From Phytomonospora sp040655735 (GTDB lineage: Bacteria > Actinomycetota > Actinomycetes > Mycobacteriales > Micromonosporaceae), in the NCBI RefSeq assembly GCF_040655735.1, contig NZ_JBFAKK010000002.1, forward strand, positions 372,001 to 436,000: a stretch of 64,000 nucleotides of DNA. The letters run 5' to 3'. A program made the position numbers and the translations under genes. Every line of letters begins with the position of its first letter. Position 1 is the first letter of the stretch. Positions 9,042 to 16,635 of the stretch are shown here, one piece after another. The notes beneath the pieces were generated by a model, which did not search any database, had not been told where the DNA came from, and worked only from the letters and a program-made list of their open reading frames with translations.

Positions 9042-9259
9042 GGGGACACCTCCTCGGTGAGGCACCACGTGCACGGCCAGCCGGACGCAACGATTCCCAG
9101 CGCCGGTGGGCGCGAGTTCTCGCACCGTCGCCGGACGCATGGGCGTCGCCGGGCCGACGCATGCCCGACACAACCGTCCACAATGGGTGGTCCTTCGCTA
9201 GCCTGTCCACGTGCGCTTCCTCCCCTGACCCACCACGGGCAGAAAGGGTGACGACGACG

Positions 9260-9541
9260 ATGGCCACCGACGACCCCCGCGACACCATCGGCCGCCTCCT
9301 CGAAGGCCTCGGCGACCGCCTCGACTCCGAACAGGTCCGGGCCACGCGCGCCCACCTCGACGCCGGCGAACCCCGCAAGGCCCTGGAAGGCCTTCTCACG
9401 GCCCTCAGCGGCCACGAGGTGCCCCTCAGCGCCGCCGAACAACAGGCCCTCCTCACCCTCGCCGCCGAACTGGACCTGCCGGCCGAGCAAGTACCCCCGT
9501 TGCGCGTGAGCGACGACCTCGACGGCTACCACGACTCTTGA
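9260..9541 (+). CDS. Small helical protein resembling MafI-type immunity proteins
   Basis: 93 residues from the ATG at 9260, with AAAGGG about 11 nt upstream; a GTG 12 nt earlier is the alternative. The order LGDRLDSEQVRATRAHLDAG, then EPRKALEGLLTALSGHEVPL and EQQALLTLAAELDLP resembles the MafI family of polymorphic-toxin immunity proteins, which have a short helical fold with an '-ALE-L---L---DVP' core. No toxin gene is adjacent. The similarity is by pattern only and the role is inferred. Confidence 0.6.
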   Translation: MATDDPRDTIGRLLEGLGDRLDSEQVRATRAHLDAGEPRKALEGLLTALSGHEVPLSAAEQQALLTLAAELDLPAEQVPPLRVSDDLDGYHDS

Positions 9542-9622
9542 GGCGCGGTGGCGTCTGCGCGCTTCGTTCGCGGTGGCTTTTCCGCCAACGTCTCGCCCAC
9601 GCTGCATGACTAACCTGACACC

Positions 9623-9916
9623 GTGATCAATGCTCAGGTCCGCGGTGAGACTGGTGAAGTCCTCGTTCGGGGCGAATCCGGCCTGAACTGGAGCAACGAG
9701 ATGGCCGGCCTCGATCGGTCGTCGTTTCCGATGATCGGCCACGTGTGCCCGTACACGGACACCATCTTCAACAGCTGGCAAGTCCCGACCCTGATGGACG
9801 AACTCCTCCGGCTGCCAGCCGGCGTGGCATCCGCCGAAACCATCGAAGAACTCCGATCGCTTTGCCAGTTCGTTCTCGACGGCCCACACCGATACCTGTG
9901 GTTCCTCGGTGACTAG
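9623..9916 (+). CDS. Small hypothetical protein, immunity-like
   Basis: 97 residues from a GTG preceded at 6 nt by TAACCT, so probably leaderless. Its GC content is visibly lower than that of its neighbours. The segment FPMIGHVCPYTDTIFNSWQ followed by a helical part and a C-terminal YLWFLGD matches a group of small actinomycete proteins (PYGDTVFN...HLYL-F-GD) that are usually unnamed and often sit beside toxin or immunity genes. No function can be assigned. It follows another immunity-like gene by 81 nt. Confidence 0.65.
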   Translation: MINAQVRGETGEVLVRGESGLNWSNEMAGLDRSSFPMIGHVCPYTDTIFNSWQVPTLMDELLRLPAGVASAETIEELRSLCQFVLDGPHRYLWFLGD

Positions 9917-10239
9917 CGCCGAGAGAACACGTCCAGCGACGTCGACCACTTGAGCCCGATCTGATTTTTGACGCTGCTCAGGCAGCCTCGCCCACCGCCG
10001 CTCCCCACCACCCCCGCCAGGCGTCCTCGTTCGCCGCCGCCCAACGGCCCCGGCCAGGCGTCCCCACACACCGGGGACCCGGCACCGAAGGCGGGGCCGC
10101 AGCCCGATCCCATGCCCGCAAGGCGTCCTCTTTCGCCGCCGACCAAGAAGCAGAGTGACGTACGGCACACAAACCGCGCTCGGCCTGCCAAGATGTTCTC
10201 CACACATCCTGCGCGCTCCTAACGCGAGAGGTTCCCCTC
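9917..10239. other. Intergenic region with degenerate short repeats
   Basis: No convincing gene. It contains three degenerate copies of a GCCAGGCGTCC motif, beginning near 10016, 10053 and 10117. The first and third extend into TTCGCCGCCG. The only long frame (minus strand) is a repeat-driven Gly/Arg string. The last 30 nt hold the ribosome site GAGAGG of the next gene. Confidence 0.5.
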
Positions 10240-11802
10240 ATGCTCAATCTCGCCGTACTGCTGGAGGACTCGGCTCGCGAGTTCCCCGACCGCGACGCCG
10301 TCGTCCTCGGCCCGACTCGCCTGTCGTACGCGCGGGTGGACGCCGCCGCCTCGCAGGTCGCCCATGCCCTCAAGGCCCGCGGGATCGGACCGGGCGACCG
10401 CGTCGCGCTGACCTGTCCGAACCTCCCGTTCTTCCCGATCGCCTACTTCGGGATCCTCAAGACCGGCGCGGCCGTCGTCCCCCTCAACGTGCTGCTCACC
10501 GAGCGCGAGATCGCCTACCACCTGTCCGACTCGGGCGCCCGCGCCTACCTCTGCTTCGAGGGCACGGCCGAGCTGCCGATGGGCCGCAACGGCTTCGCCG
10601 CGCACGAGTCGGTCGAGGGCTGCGAGCACTTCCTGCTGATCACCGCCGACCCGTCCGCGCAGTCGCCGATCGAGGGCGCCGAGACGCTCGCGAGCGCCAC
10701 CGCCGAACAGTCGCCGGTCTTCCGTTCGGTGTCGACGGCCGAGACCGACACGGCCGTCGTCCTCTACACCAGCGGCACCACGGGCCGCCCGAAAGGCGCC
10801 GAGCTCAGCCACAGCAACATGGTCCACAACGCGCTGCTCGCCAACCGCCTCTTCGGCGCCTCACCGCACGAGATCCACCTGCTCGCCCTGCCGCTGTTCC
10901 ACTCCTTCGGGCAGACGGTGCAGATGAACGCCGGCTTCTCGATGGGCGCGACGCTGGTGCTCCTGCCGCGCTTCGACGCCGGCGCGGCGCTCGGGTTGAT
11001 GCAGGCGGAGTCGGTGACCTTCTTCGCGGGCGTCCCGACGATGTACTGGGCGCTGCTGAACCATCCCGACGCCGAGAGTTTCGACCTGGCCGAGATCGCC
11101 CGCGCCATGCGCATCGCCGTCTCGGGCGGTTCGGCGCTTCCCCTCGAAGTGCTCAAGGGCTTCGAGGAGCGCTTTGCCGTGCCGATCCTGGAGGGCTACG
11201 GCCTTTCCGAGACGAGCCCGATCGCGACCTTCAACCGCGTCGACCGTCCCCGCCGTCCCGGCTCGATCGGCCTGCCCGTGTGGGGCGTCGAGGTGAAGGT
11301 GACCCGCCCCGACGGCACCGAGGCCGAGGTCGACGAGCCCGGCGAGATCCGCGTGCGCGGCCACAACGTCATGAAGGGCTACCTCGACCGTCCACAGGAG
11401 ACGGCCGAGTCGATCGACGCCGAGGGCTGGTTCCGCACCGGCGACGTCGCCCGCCGCGACGCCGACGGCTACTTCTACATCGTCGACCGCATCAAGGATC
11501 TGATCATCCGCGGCGGCTTCAACGTCTACCCGCGCGAGGTCGAGGAGGTGCTGCTGACCCATCCCGACGTGAGCCTGTCGGCGGTCATCGGCGTCCCTCA
11601 TGAGGCACAGGGCGAGGAGATCAAGGCCTACGTCATCCGCAAGTCCGGCGCCACCGTCAGCGAGGACGAGCTGATCGCCTGGTGCCGCGAGAACATGGCC
11701 GCCTACAAGTATCCGAGGTTCGTCGAGTTCCGCGACGCCCTGCCGATGACGGCGACGGGGAAGATCCTCAAGCGCGAACTGACCGCCGAACTGGAGGCCT
11801 AG
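10240..11802 (+). CDS. Long-chain fatty-acid/acyl-CoA ligase (AMP-forming)
   Basis: 520 residues, full length for the class I adenylate-forming FadD-like family. The AMP-binding P-loop LYTSGTTGRPKGAE is at 175-188; GYGLSETSP, GWFRTGDVARRD and GGFNVYPREVEE follow in order, and the catalytic lysine sits in TGKILKREL near the C-terminus. It should activate a carboxylic acid to the acyl-AMP and then the CoA thioester in the cytoplasm; chain length cannot be read from sequence. It is monocistronic, with GAGAGG 8 nt before the ATG, and its stop CTAG abuts the convergent region behind the N-acetyltransferase. Confidence 0.93.
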   Translation: MLNLAVLLEDSAREFPDRDAVVLGPTRLSYARVDAAASQVAHALKARGIGPGDRVALTCPNLPFFPIAYFGILKTGAAVVPLNVLLTEREIAYHLSDSGARAYLCFEGTAELPMGRNGFAAHESVEGCEHFLLITADPSAQSPIEGAETLASATAEQSPVFRSVSTAETDTAVVLYTSGTTGRPKGAELSHSNMVHNALLANRLFGASPHEIHLLALPLFHSFGQTVQMNAGFSMGATLVLLPRFDAGAALGLMQAESVTFFAGVPTMYWALLNHPDAESFDLAEIARAMRIAVSGGSALPLEVLKGFEERFAVPILEGYGLSETSPIATFNRVDRPRRPGSIGLPVWGVEVKVTRPDGTEAEVDEPGEIRVRGHNVMKGYLDRPQETAESIDAEGWFRTGDVARRDADGYFYIVDRIKDLIIRGGFNVYPREVEEVLLTHPDVSLSAVIGVPHEAQGEEIKAYVIRKSGATVSEDELIAWCRENMAAYKYPRFVEFRDALPMTATGKILKRELTAELEA

Positions 11803-11905
11803 GCCGCCTCGAACGCGGTCGCATAGAGGGCGAACAACCGCGGGCCGGTCGCGGGCTGACCGGCGCGCAGGTGCACCCAGCACTCGGCGGCCAGCCTGGA
11901 CGGCC

Positions 11906-12772
11906 CTAAGGCTTCGCCTGACCGGCCACCGCGGCCTTCTGCTGCTCCTCCACCCAGGCGAGATGCTTGGGCCAGCTCTCCGTCCACAGTGTCCGGATGT
12001 CCGCGGGGTCCAGGCGGAGACCGAACTCCGCCGACAGCACCTCCCCGAACACCTCCGGGCTGTCCAGCACCCGCTCCACGGTGCGGTCGGCGTACGCGCG
12101 CGTGTAGGTGCACCCCCGCACGACCGCTTTCACTTCGGCCATCGGCCGCTGCACCACCAGGACCCGCTTGAACGGGGACTCCGGCGAGTTCGCCCGGAAC
12201 TCGCAGGCCTCGGCGAAGTCGGCGACCTCGCGCGGTTCGGTGCGAAAGTCGAAGGACTCCACCGACCCCCGCGCGTCCGGGTGGCAGCGCCAGATCCCGT
12301 CGCCGAGGAATTCGAGGCGGTGCGACCAGATCCCGTCGGCGTGAACACCTTCGGCCAACGGCAGCGGCTCCAAGAACCCGTCGCCCAGCCCCGCGTCGGC
12401 CAGAAACCGCCCCTCCGGCAGGTCGACGAGCAGCGGCATGTGGTTGCGCCACATGTCATCCCCGCGCGCCGCCCGAAGGACGGCACCCTCCACATAGGTC
12501 ACCGTGAACCCGATCGCCCGCAGAGCACGGGCCATCAGCGCGTTCTGCTCGTAACAGAACCCGCCACGCCCGGCCGTCACGAGCTTCGCCACGACGTCGG
12601 TCCCCGCGAGACTGATCCCCCGCGAGAGCTGAATGTCCAGCGCCTCATAGGGAATCGTGCTCACGTGCGCGCGATGCACCGCCCGCAACGTGTCCAGGTC
12701 CGCGCGAACCTCACCGAGGTGCCCGACCCGGGCCAGGTAGGCGCCGAGTTCGACGCGGCTCAGAGACGACAT
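11906..12772 (-). CDS. Arylamine N-acetyltransferase
   Basis: About 288 residues from the ATG at 12772 (MSSLSRVELGAYLARVG). The catalytic triad is complete: Cys73 in GRGGFCYEQNALM, His111 in WRNHMPLLVD and Asp126 in FLADAGLG. The enzyme transfers acetyl from acetyl-CoA to arylamines or hydrazines; in actinomycetes, homologues also act as amide synthases in ansamycin pathways, but no such cluster is nearby. The ATG 15 nt further upstream is possible. Confidence 0.93.
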   Translation of the reverse strand: MSSLSRVELGAYLARVGHLGEVRADLDTLRAVHRAHVSTIPYEALDIQLSRGISLAGTDVVAKLVTAGRGGFCYEQNALMARALRAIGFTVTYVEGAVLRAARGDDMWRNHMPLLVDLPEGRFLADAGLGDGFLEPLPLAEGVHADGIWSHRLEFLGDGIWRCHPDARGSVESFDFRTEPREVADFAEACEFRANSPESPFKRVLVVQRPMAEVKAVVRGCTYTRAYADRTVERVLDSPEVFGEVLSAEFGLRLDPADIRTLWTESWPKHLAWVEEQQKAAVAGQAKP

Positions 12773-12820
12773 CCGACCAGCATCCACCGCGAGGCGCTGG
12801 ACGCCAAGTCTTCGTCGGGT

Positions 12821-13429
12821 TCAGTCGTGGAAGCGCCCGCCGGAGTGTTTCTCCAGCGCGGCCCGCAGCGCCGCGGGCGACGGTTTGACGTCGCGGAGAT
12901 AGCAGGCGCGGTAGCCCGGCCGGATGACGGCGTCCCAGGTGGGTTGGAGGCCCGGGATGACGCCGCCGTGGTCGTGGGTGCGGATGATGAGCTGGTCGGC
13001 GCCGTCGCTCTTTTCGATGTACACCGCCTTGACCCAGTCCCAGGGGACCCGCACCGGCGCGGCCCCTCGCGGACGGATGGTGAGGGCCTCACCGTCGATC
13101 TCGACGCGGTTCTCGCGCTCGTTCTGGTCGAAGGCCCAGGCGGCCATGGCGGCGAGCGCGAGCGCGAGGCCCCGGTCCAGCCACAGGGTGGTCCCCTCGG
13201 TGTACCGGGGATTGAACAGCAGGTAGCCCGCCATGAAGAGCAGGATCCCGCCGAGGACGACGGGGACGACGCTGAACTCGTTCCTGGTAAGGAACACCTC
13301 GCCGGTCGGGTACGGCCCGTGCGGTTCGGCGTCCTTCGCCAGGCGGTACTGCCGCCACGCGTAGTACGCCCCCGCCGCTCCGGCGAGCACACCGGCGATC
13401 TGTAAAGCCGTCTCCAGTTCGGGATCCAC
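12821..13429 (-). CDS. Membrane protein with PH-like cytoplasmic domain
   Basis: 202 residues with three hydrophobic helices (about 9-23, 54-70 and 85-101), then a soluble domain with VRVPWDWVKAVYIEKSDGADQLIIR, a strand pattern like bacterial PH-type domains. The start is the GTG at 13429: TAGCCT lies 6 nt upstream, so the transcript is probably leaderless. Function is unknown. Confidence 0.8.
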   Translation of the reverse strand: MDPELETALQIAGVLAGAAGAYYAWRQYRLAKDAEPHGPYPTGEVFLTRNEFSVVPVVLGGILLFMAGYLLFNPRYTEGTTLWLDRGLALALAAMAAWAFDQNERENRVEIDGEALTIRPRGAAPVRVPWDWVKAVYIEKSDGADQLIIRTHDHGGVIPGLQPTWDAVIRPGYRACYLRDVKPSPAALRAALEKHSGGRFHD

Positions 13430-13481
13430 CCGGCAAGGCTACGGCGGGATCGTCGCGGTGCGGGTCAAGCCATACGGAGAG

Positions 13482-13661
13482 TCAGCGGGCCACTGTTCGC
13501 AGGAATCCCCGCCAGTCGTCGGCCGACATCGCCAGGACCGGCGACCCGTCGGCGAGCTTGCTGTCGCGGACCTCGAACCGGCCCGAGTTCGTGCGCGCCT
13601 CAACGCACTGACCGCCCTGTCCGCTGCTGCGGCTCGACTTCCGCCACGGGGAAGCGTTCAC
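13482..13661 (-). CDS. DUF397 small protein
   Basis: A 59-residue protein starting at GTG 13661: MNASPWRKSSRSSGQGGQC, then VEAR, FEVRDSK, and SADDWRGFLRTV. This is the classic DUF397 pattern (WRKSS, C-VEV, VRDSK, W-F). Its start overlaps the stop of the XRE gene by 4 nt (GTGA), so the two are translationally coupled. DUF397 proteins pair with XRE-DUF5753 regulators throughout filamentous actinomycetes (WhiJ/BldB-like loci) and have been proposed as toxin or anti-regulator partners. Confidence 0.92.
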   Translation of the reverse strand: MNASPWRKSSRSSGQGGQCVEARTNSGRFEVRDSKLADGSPVLAMSADDWRGFLRTVAR

Positions 13662-14494
13662 GTCAGGAACTCCTCTATGGGGATCGCATGATCTCGGATC
13701 ACGTTGAGAACATCACGATACGCCGCAACGGCGGAAGGCTTCTCGATGTAGCGGCAGCCGTCGAGGCTTTCCAGGTAGACGACATCGGGGTCGAGCGGGT
13801 CGTTGAATTCGAGGATGGTGCAAGCCGTGGCCTCAGGCGCGGGATGGTCGGCGAGGAGCATGGGGACGACCAGCAGCGTGACTCTCGGAAGCACAGCGGC
13901 GTCTCTCAACTGAAGCAACTGCCCGTAGAGCACTTCGGGACCACCGACCGGCCGACGGATCGCCGCTTCGTCGAGGATGATCGTGGTGCTCGGACCATCC
14001 ACTTTGCCGACCCGCTCCCAGTAGTCTCGCTGCCTGCGCTGCTTGAACCGGCGTGCCTGTTCGAGACTTCCCTTGTCCGACAACGGATGACGCCGGTAGA
14101 GGGCGGTCGCATAGTCGTCGGTTTGCAGAAGGCCTGTGACCAGTTCTGGATCGAAGATGAGCAGACGGTCGGCGGTCTGTTCCATCTCGGCGAACAGAGC
14201 GAAACCTTCGCGAACGCCCTGTCCGTACTCCTCCCACATCCCCGGATCGTCAGCCTGCCGGTACATGCGCTCAAGCTCAGACGTCACGGCCGTGTCCGCC
14301 CCGTACAACCGGGCGAGCCCGCCGATCACGGTGAACGGCATCGAGGTCGCCTCGCCGTTCTCAATGCGCGCAAGGGTTCTCCGCGACTTGATCCGGCCCG
14401 ACCGCTCGACGTCGTAGGTGCTCATGTCGGCGCGTTCCCGAAGCCTGCGGAGCCGCTTTCCCAGCTGCCGACGCGTAAGTAGTGGCGCTGCCAT
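13658..14494 (-). CDS. XRE-DUF5753 (Scr1-type) transcriptional regulator
   Basis: About 278 residues from the ATG at 14494 (MAAPLLTRRQLGKRLRRL); a GTG 18 nt upstream is the alternative. The N-terminal helix-turn-helix spans about 10-65 (ADMSTYDVERSGRIKSRRTL). A DUF5753 domain follows with WEEYGQGVREGFALFAEMEQTA..., ELVTGLLQTDDYATAL and VYLESLDG. It is coupled to DUF397 downstream and divergent from two small Cys-containing ORFs. GC content is lower than that of its neighbours, suggesting acquisition. Such pairs influence development and antibiotic production in streptomycetes; the target here is unknown. Confidence 0.92.
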   Translation of the reverse strand: MAAPLLTRRQLGKRLRRLRERADMSTYDVERSGRIKSRRTLARIENGEATSMPFTVIGGLARLYGADTAVTSELERMYRQADDPGMWEEYGQGVREGFALFAEMEQTADRLLIFDPELVTGLLQTDDYATALYRRHPLSDKGSLEQARRFKQRRQRDYWERVGKVDGPSTTIILDEAAIRRPVGGPEVLYGQLLQLRDAAVLPRVTLLVVPMLLADHPAPEATACTILEFNDPLDPDVVYLESLDGCRYIEKPSAVAAYRDVLNVIRDHAIPIEEFLT

Positions 14495-14757
14495 GGCCTC
14501 ATGATGCCCCACCGACGCCCCAGGTCAGAGCGTCCACGCGCCCCGGTTCGCCAGGGCGATGCGCCCTGGCCCAACGCCCTACCGTGTCGGGCGGCCTGCT
14601 CCGTTGTCCCGTACTCGCAAGGTCCGTAACGTCCGTCGAGTACCGGCACCGTCACATTGTGCGAGGCGACCGGTATAGGGGCGGCCCTCGGTCGCTGACC
14701 TCCGGACCGTTCGGGGGCTGCCCCTCCATTCGCTACCGACACCGCAGAGGAGAGGCC

Positions 14758-14952
14758 ATGGCCGTGGTCGTCGACTGGAGCGCGATCGCCAGCGCCCACC
14801 GAGAAGAGACGGCAACCCGTCACACCGACGCCGGCAGGCCCGAAACCGTCGGCACTGGAATCTGTAACGACTGCCGCCGGACCTTCCCCTGCGACCCCGC
14901 CCGGATGGCGGAGATGAAGCGGCGCGCGGAGTGGACCGACCATGTCCGATGA
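14758..14952 (+). CDS. Small Cys-containing protein (64 aa), upstream of a related one
   Basis: Starts at ATG 14758 with GAGGAGAGG just upstream. The protein MAVVVDWSAIASAHREE... ends with ICNDCRRTFPCDPARMAEMK, that is C-x2-C-x5-C. The next ORF has a similar C-x3-C-x4-C block and overlaps it by 11 nt (ATG inside the last codons), so the two are coupled and possibly paralogous. A metal site or redox role is conceivable but not shown. It is divergent from the XRE-DUF397 pair. Confidence 0.7.
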   Translation: MAVVVDWSAIASAHREETATRHTDAGRPETVGTGICNDCRRTFPCDPARMAEMKRRAEWTDHVR

Positions 14953-15145
14953 CCGCTCCCCGGCCGCCCTCTGGGCCCGCTGGCGGACACACACCCAGGC
15001 CGTCCACCCCTACAAGGTCTGCGTCGAGAACTGCCCCGAAGGCTGGCCCTGCGAAACCCGACGGGAGACCGAGCAGGCTCTACGGGAGCAGGGCATCGAC
15101 CCGTACGCGGTTCTGCGCGGTGAGGTTTCCCTGCCGACGGGTTAG
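14942..15145 (+). CDS. Small Cys-containing protein (67 aa)
   Basis: Begins at the ATG at 14942, inside the end of the preceding ORF. The central block VCVENCPEGWPCETRRETE mirrors the cysteine block of its partner; the C-terminus EQGIDPYAVLRGEVSLP is an amphipathic tail. Small ORFs with this Cys-Pro-Cys pattern are frequent beside XRE-DUF397 loci, but I know no function for them. The pair looks like a short operon transcribed away from the regulator. Confidence 0.65.
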   Translation: MSDDRSPAALWARWRTHTQAVHPYKVCVENCPEGWPCETRRETEQALREQGIDPYAVLRGEVSLPTG

Positions 15146-15592
15146 GTCACCGCCGTGGGGGCCAGTACGCCGCGACTTCGTCGGTATGGCGTTGCGGCAG
15201 GTCACCCGGGGCGAAATCCAAAGCTCGGGCCACGCAGGCACCCCCGAGACGCCCGGCGGCTCGTAGGCCGGGGCACCCCACCCCCGCACCCAAGGCAGAG
15301 GGGGTGTGGGTGGAGACGGAGTCTCCCCCACCCGCGAGCGAAGCGAGCACAAAGGGAGCGCAGCGACCGCGAAAGTATGGTGCGCCGGGGAGGACCGTGC
15401 CCGTTGGTCCTGCCCCGGCGCGTGCCCCCGGAGTTCGTTCCGCGCCAATCGGTCGGGTGCCCAAGCCTGACGGATCGGCTAGTCGGCTTGACCGGAACAA
15501 CTATTACTTTGACGCCGGGGGCTGAGTTGAGGCTTGGGGCACTCTGGGAACTTCCTGGGAATTTCAGCCCATCTCCCGAGTGCGGTCGACCC
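15146..15592. other. Intergenic region, no gene; repeat-like sequence with hairpin
   Basis: No credible CDS. It contains GGAGAC-gga-GTCTCC (15311-15325), flanked by GGGTG/CACCC arms, a possible terminator for the two small ORFs. A GCGAGCGAAGCGAGC string follows, like intergenic repeats of other actinomycetes. The part after 15480 is more AT-rich and holds TGGGAACTTCC followed by TGGGAATTTCA as an imperfect direct repeat. Confidence 0.45.
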
Positions 15593-16429
15593 CTACGTGC
15601 CCGGTTTGCGACCGAACGTGTGGACGGTCGTATCCGTTTTGAGGGTTTCATAGAACTTTACGGCATCTTTGTGCAGGAGGTTCACACATCCGTGGGAACC
15701 GAAGGAGTCGTGGATGTACGTCGTGGTCTCGTGGAAGCCCATGCCGTCGATGAAGTGCTGCCAGTAGGGCAGCCACACCTTGTACGGCTTCGACCAGGCC
15801 TTCTCGGAGCGCCAGTCGATCTTGTACTTGCCCTCCGGCGTCTGGTAGCCGCCGCCCATGCCGGTGCGGGTGATGGTCGGGTCGACGATGATCTCGCCGT
15901 CCTTCATGATCCACGTGGTCTGGTGGGTGAGGTCGATGCAGGCGACGAGGCCCTTGTCGCCGTCGCACTTGTCGACGTCGGTCTCGGCGAGGCGCTTGGC
16001 GATCTTCTCGGTCAGGGGACCGGCGCTGCCTTCGCTGGGACGGATGTCGTAGCGCTCCTGGAACTTCTTGATGGCCTTGCAGTCGTCCTTGCTCTGCTCG
16101 CCGTCCTCGACGAGGGTCCCGAAGCCGCCGAGCTGGTTGAGGAGCTTCTCGACCTTCGCCTGCTTCTTGCCGACCGGGCAGTTGTGCTTTTCCTTGGGCT
16201 TGGGCGGGGGCGCTTCGCTGGTCTCCGACGAGGAGGGGTCGGGGCTCGGCGAGGCGGGTCCTTCGGAGGGCCCTAGGCGCGGCTCCGGCATGCCGGAGGA
16301 GGGGTCTTGGATCGTGGGGTTGCCCACGGGGTCGCCGTCGTCGCCGGCGAAGGCGTACGTGCCTCCGGCGATCAGCCCGGCGACGGCCACCACCGCGGCG
16401 GTGATCAGCACGGATCGTCTAACCCGCAT
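15593..16429 (-). CDS. Exported L,D-transpeptidase (YkuD) with putative peptidoglycan-binding part
   Basis: 278 residues. A signal peptide or anchor spans about 5-28 (basic MRVRR then a hydrophobic run to TYAFA). A Pro/Ser-rich linker runs to about 82, a helical peptidoglycan-binding-like segment covers about 85-150 with paired cysteines, and the YkuD domain follows. The catalytic motif SHGCVN at 245-250 has nucleophile Cys248, with His240 upstream in the same loop. It should form or modify 3-3 peptidoglycan crosslinks, or attach proteins, outside the membrane. The C-terminus lacks the extra domains of mycobacterial LdtMt2. Confidence 0.92.
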   Translation of the reverse strand: MRVRRSVLITAAVVAVAGLIAGGTYAFAGDDGDPVGNPTIQDPSSGMPEPRLGPSEGPASPSPDPSSSETSEAPPPKPKEKHNCPVGKKQAKVEKLLNQLGGFGTLVEDGEQSKDDCKAIKKFQERYDIRPSEGSAGPLTEKIAKRLAETDVDKCDGDKGLVACIDLTHQTTWIMKDGEIIVDPTITRTGMGGGYQTPEGKYKIDWRSEKAWSKPYKVWLPYWQHFIDGMGFHETTTYIHDSFGSHGCVNLLHKDAVKFYETLKTDTTVHTFGRKPGT

Positions 16430-16635
16430 CGCTCCTGCCCTCCCTTTGTGATTGTCAGCGGCGCGCGCGCCGGTATAACCCTTGATATCGAAATAGACGC
16501 GCGCCGAACAGCCGGAAGTTGCGCCTGTGTCCGTATTGAGACCAATCCGAGTCTGTGCGGGCGCTTACTTCGGCGTCACCCGGATTCGTGCCACACTGGA
16601 AGATCTGTTTTCGCACCCGGGAGGGGGAAGCCGCT

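Noticed and set aside
5753..9173. Very long frames across 5.7-9.2 kb on both strands
   Set aside because: Arg/Pro/Gly-rich shadows of the WYL, lipoprotein, FAD-oxidase and RibD-like genes; no family motifs.
9913..10203. 96-codon minus-strand frame in the 9.9-10.2 kb gap
   Set aside because: Sequence is repeat-derived Gly/Arg strings; no ribosome site and no conservation evident by eye.
11799..11905. Minus-strand fragment ending RLFALYATAFEAA, looks like a gene's C-terminus
   Set aside because: Only about 34 codons, no start or family match, lies between convergent genes; could be a remnant but not supported.
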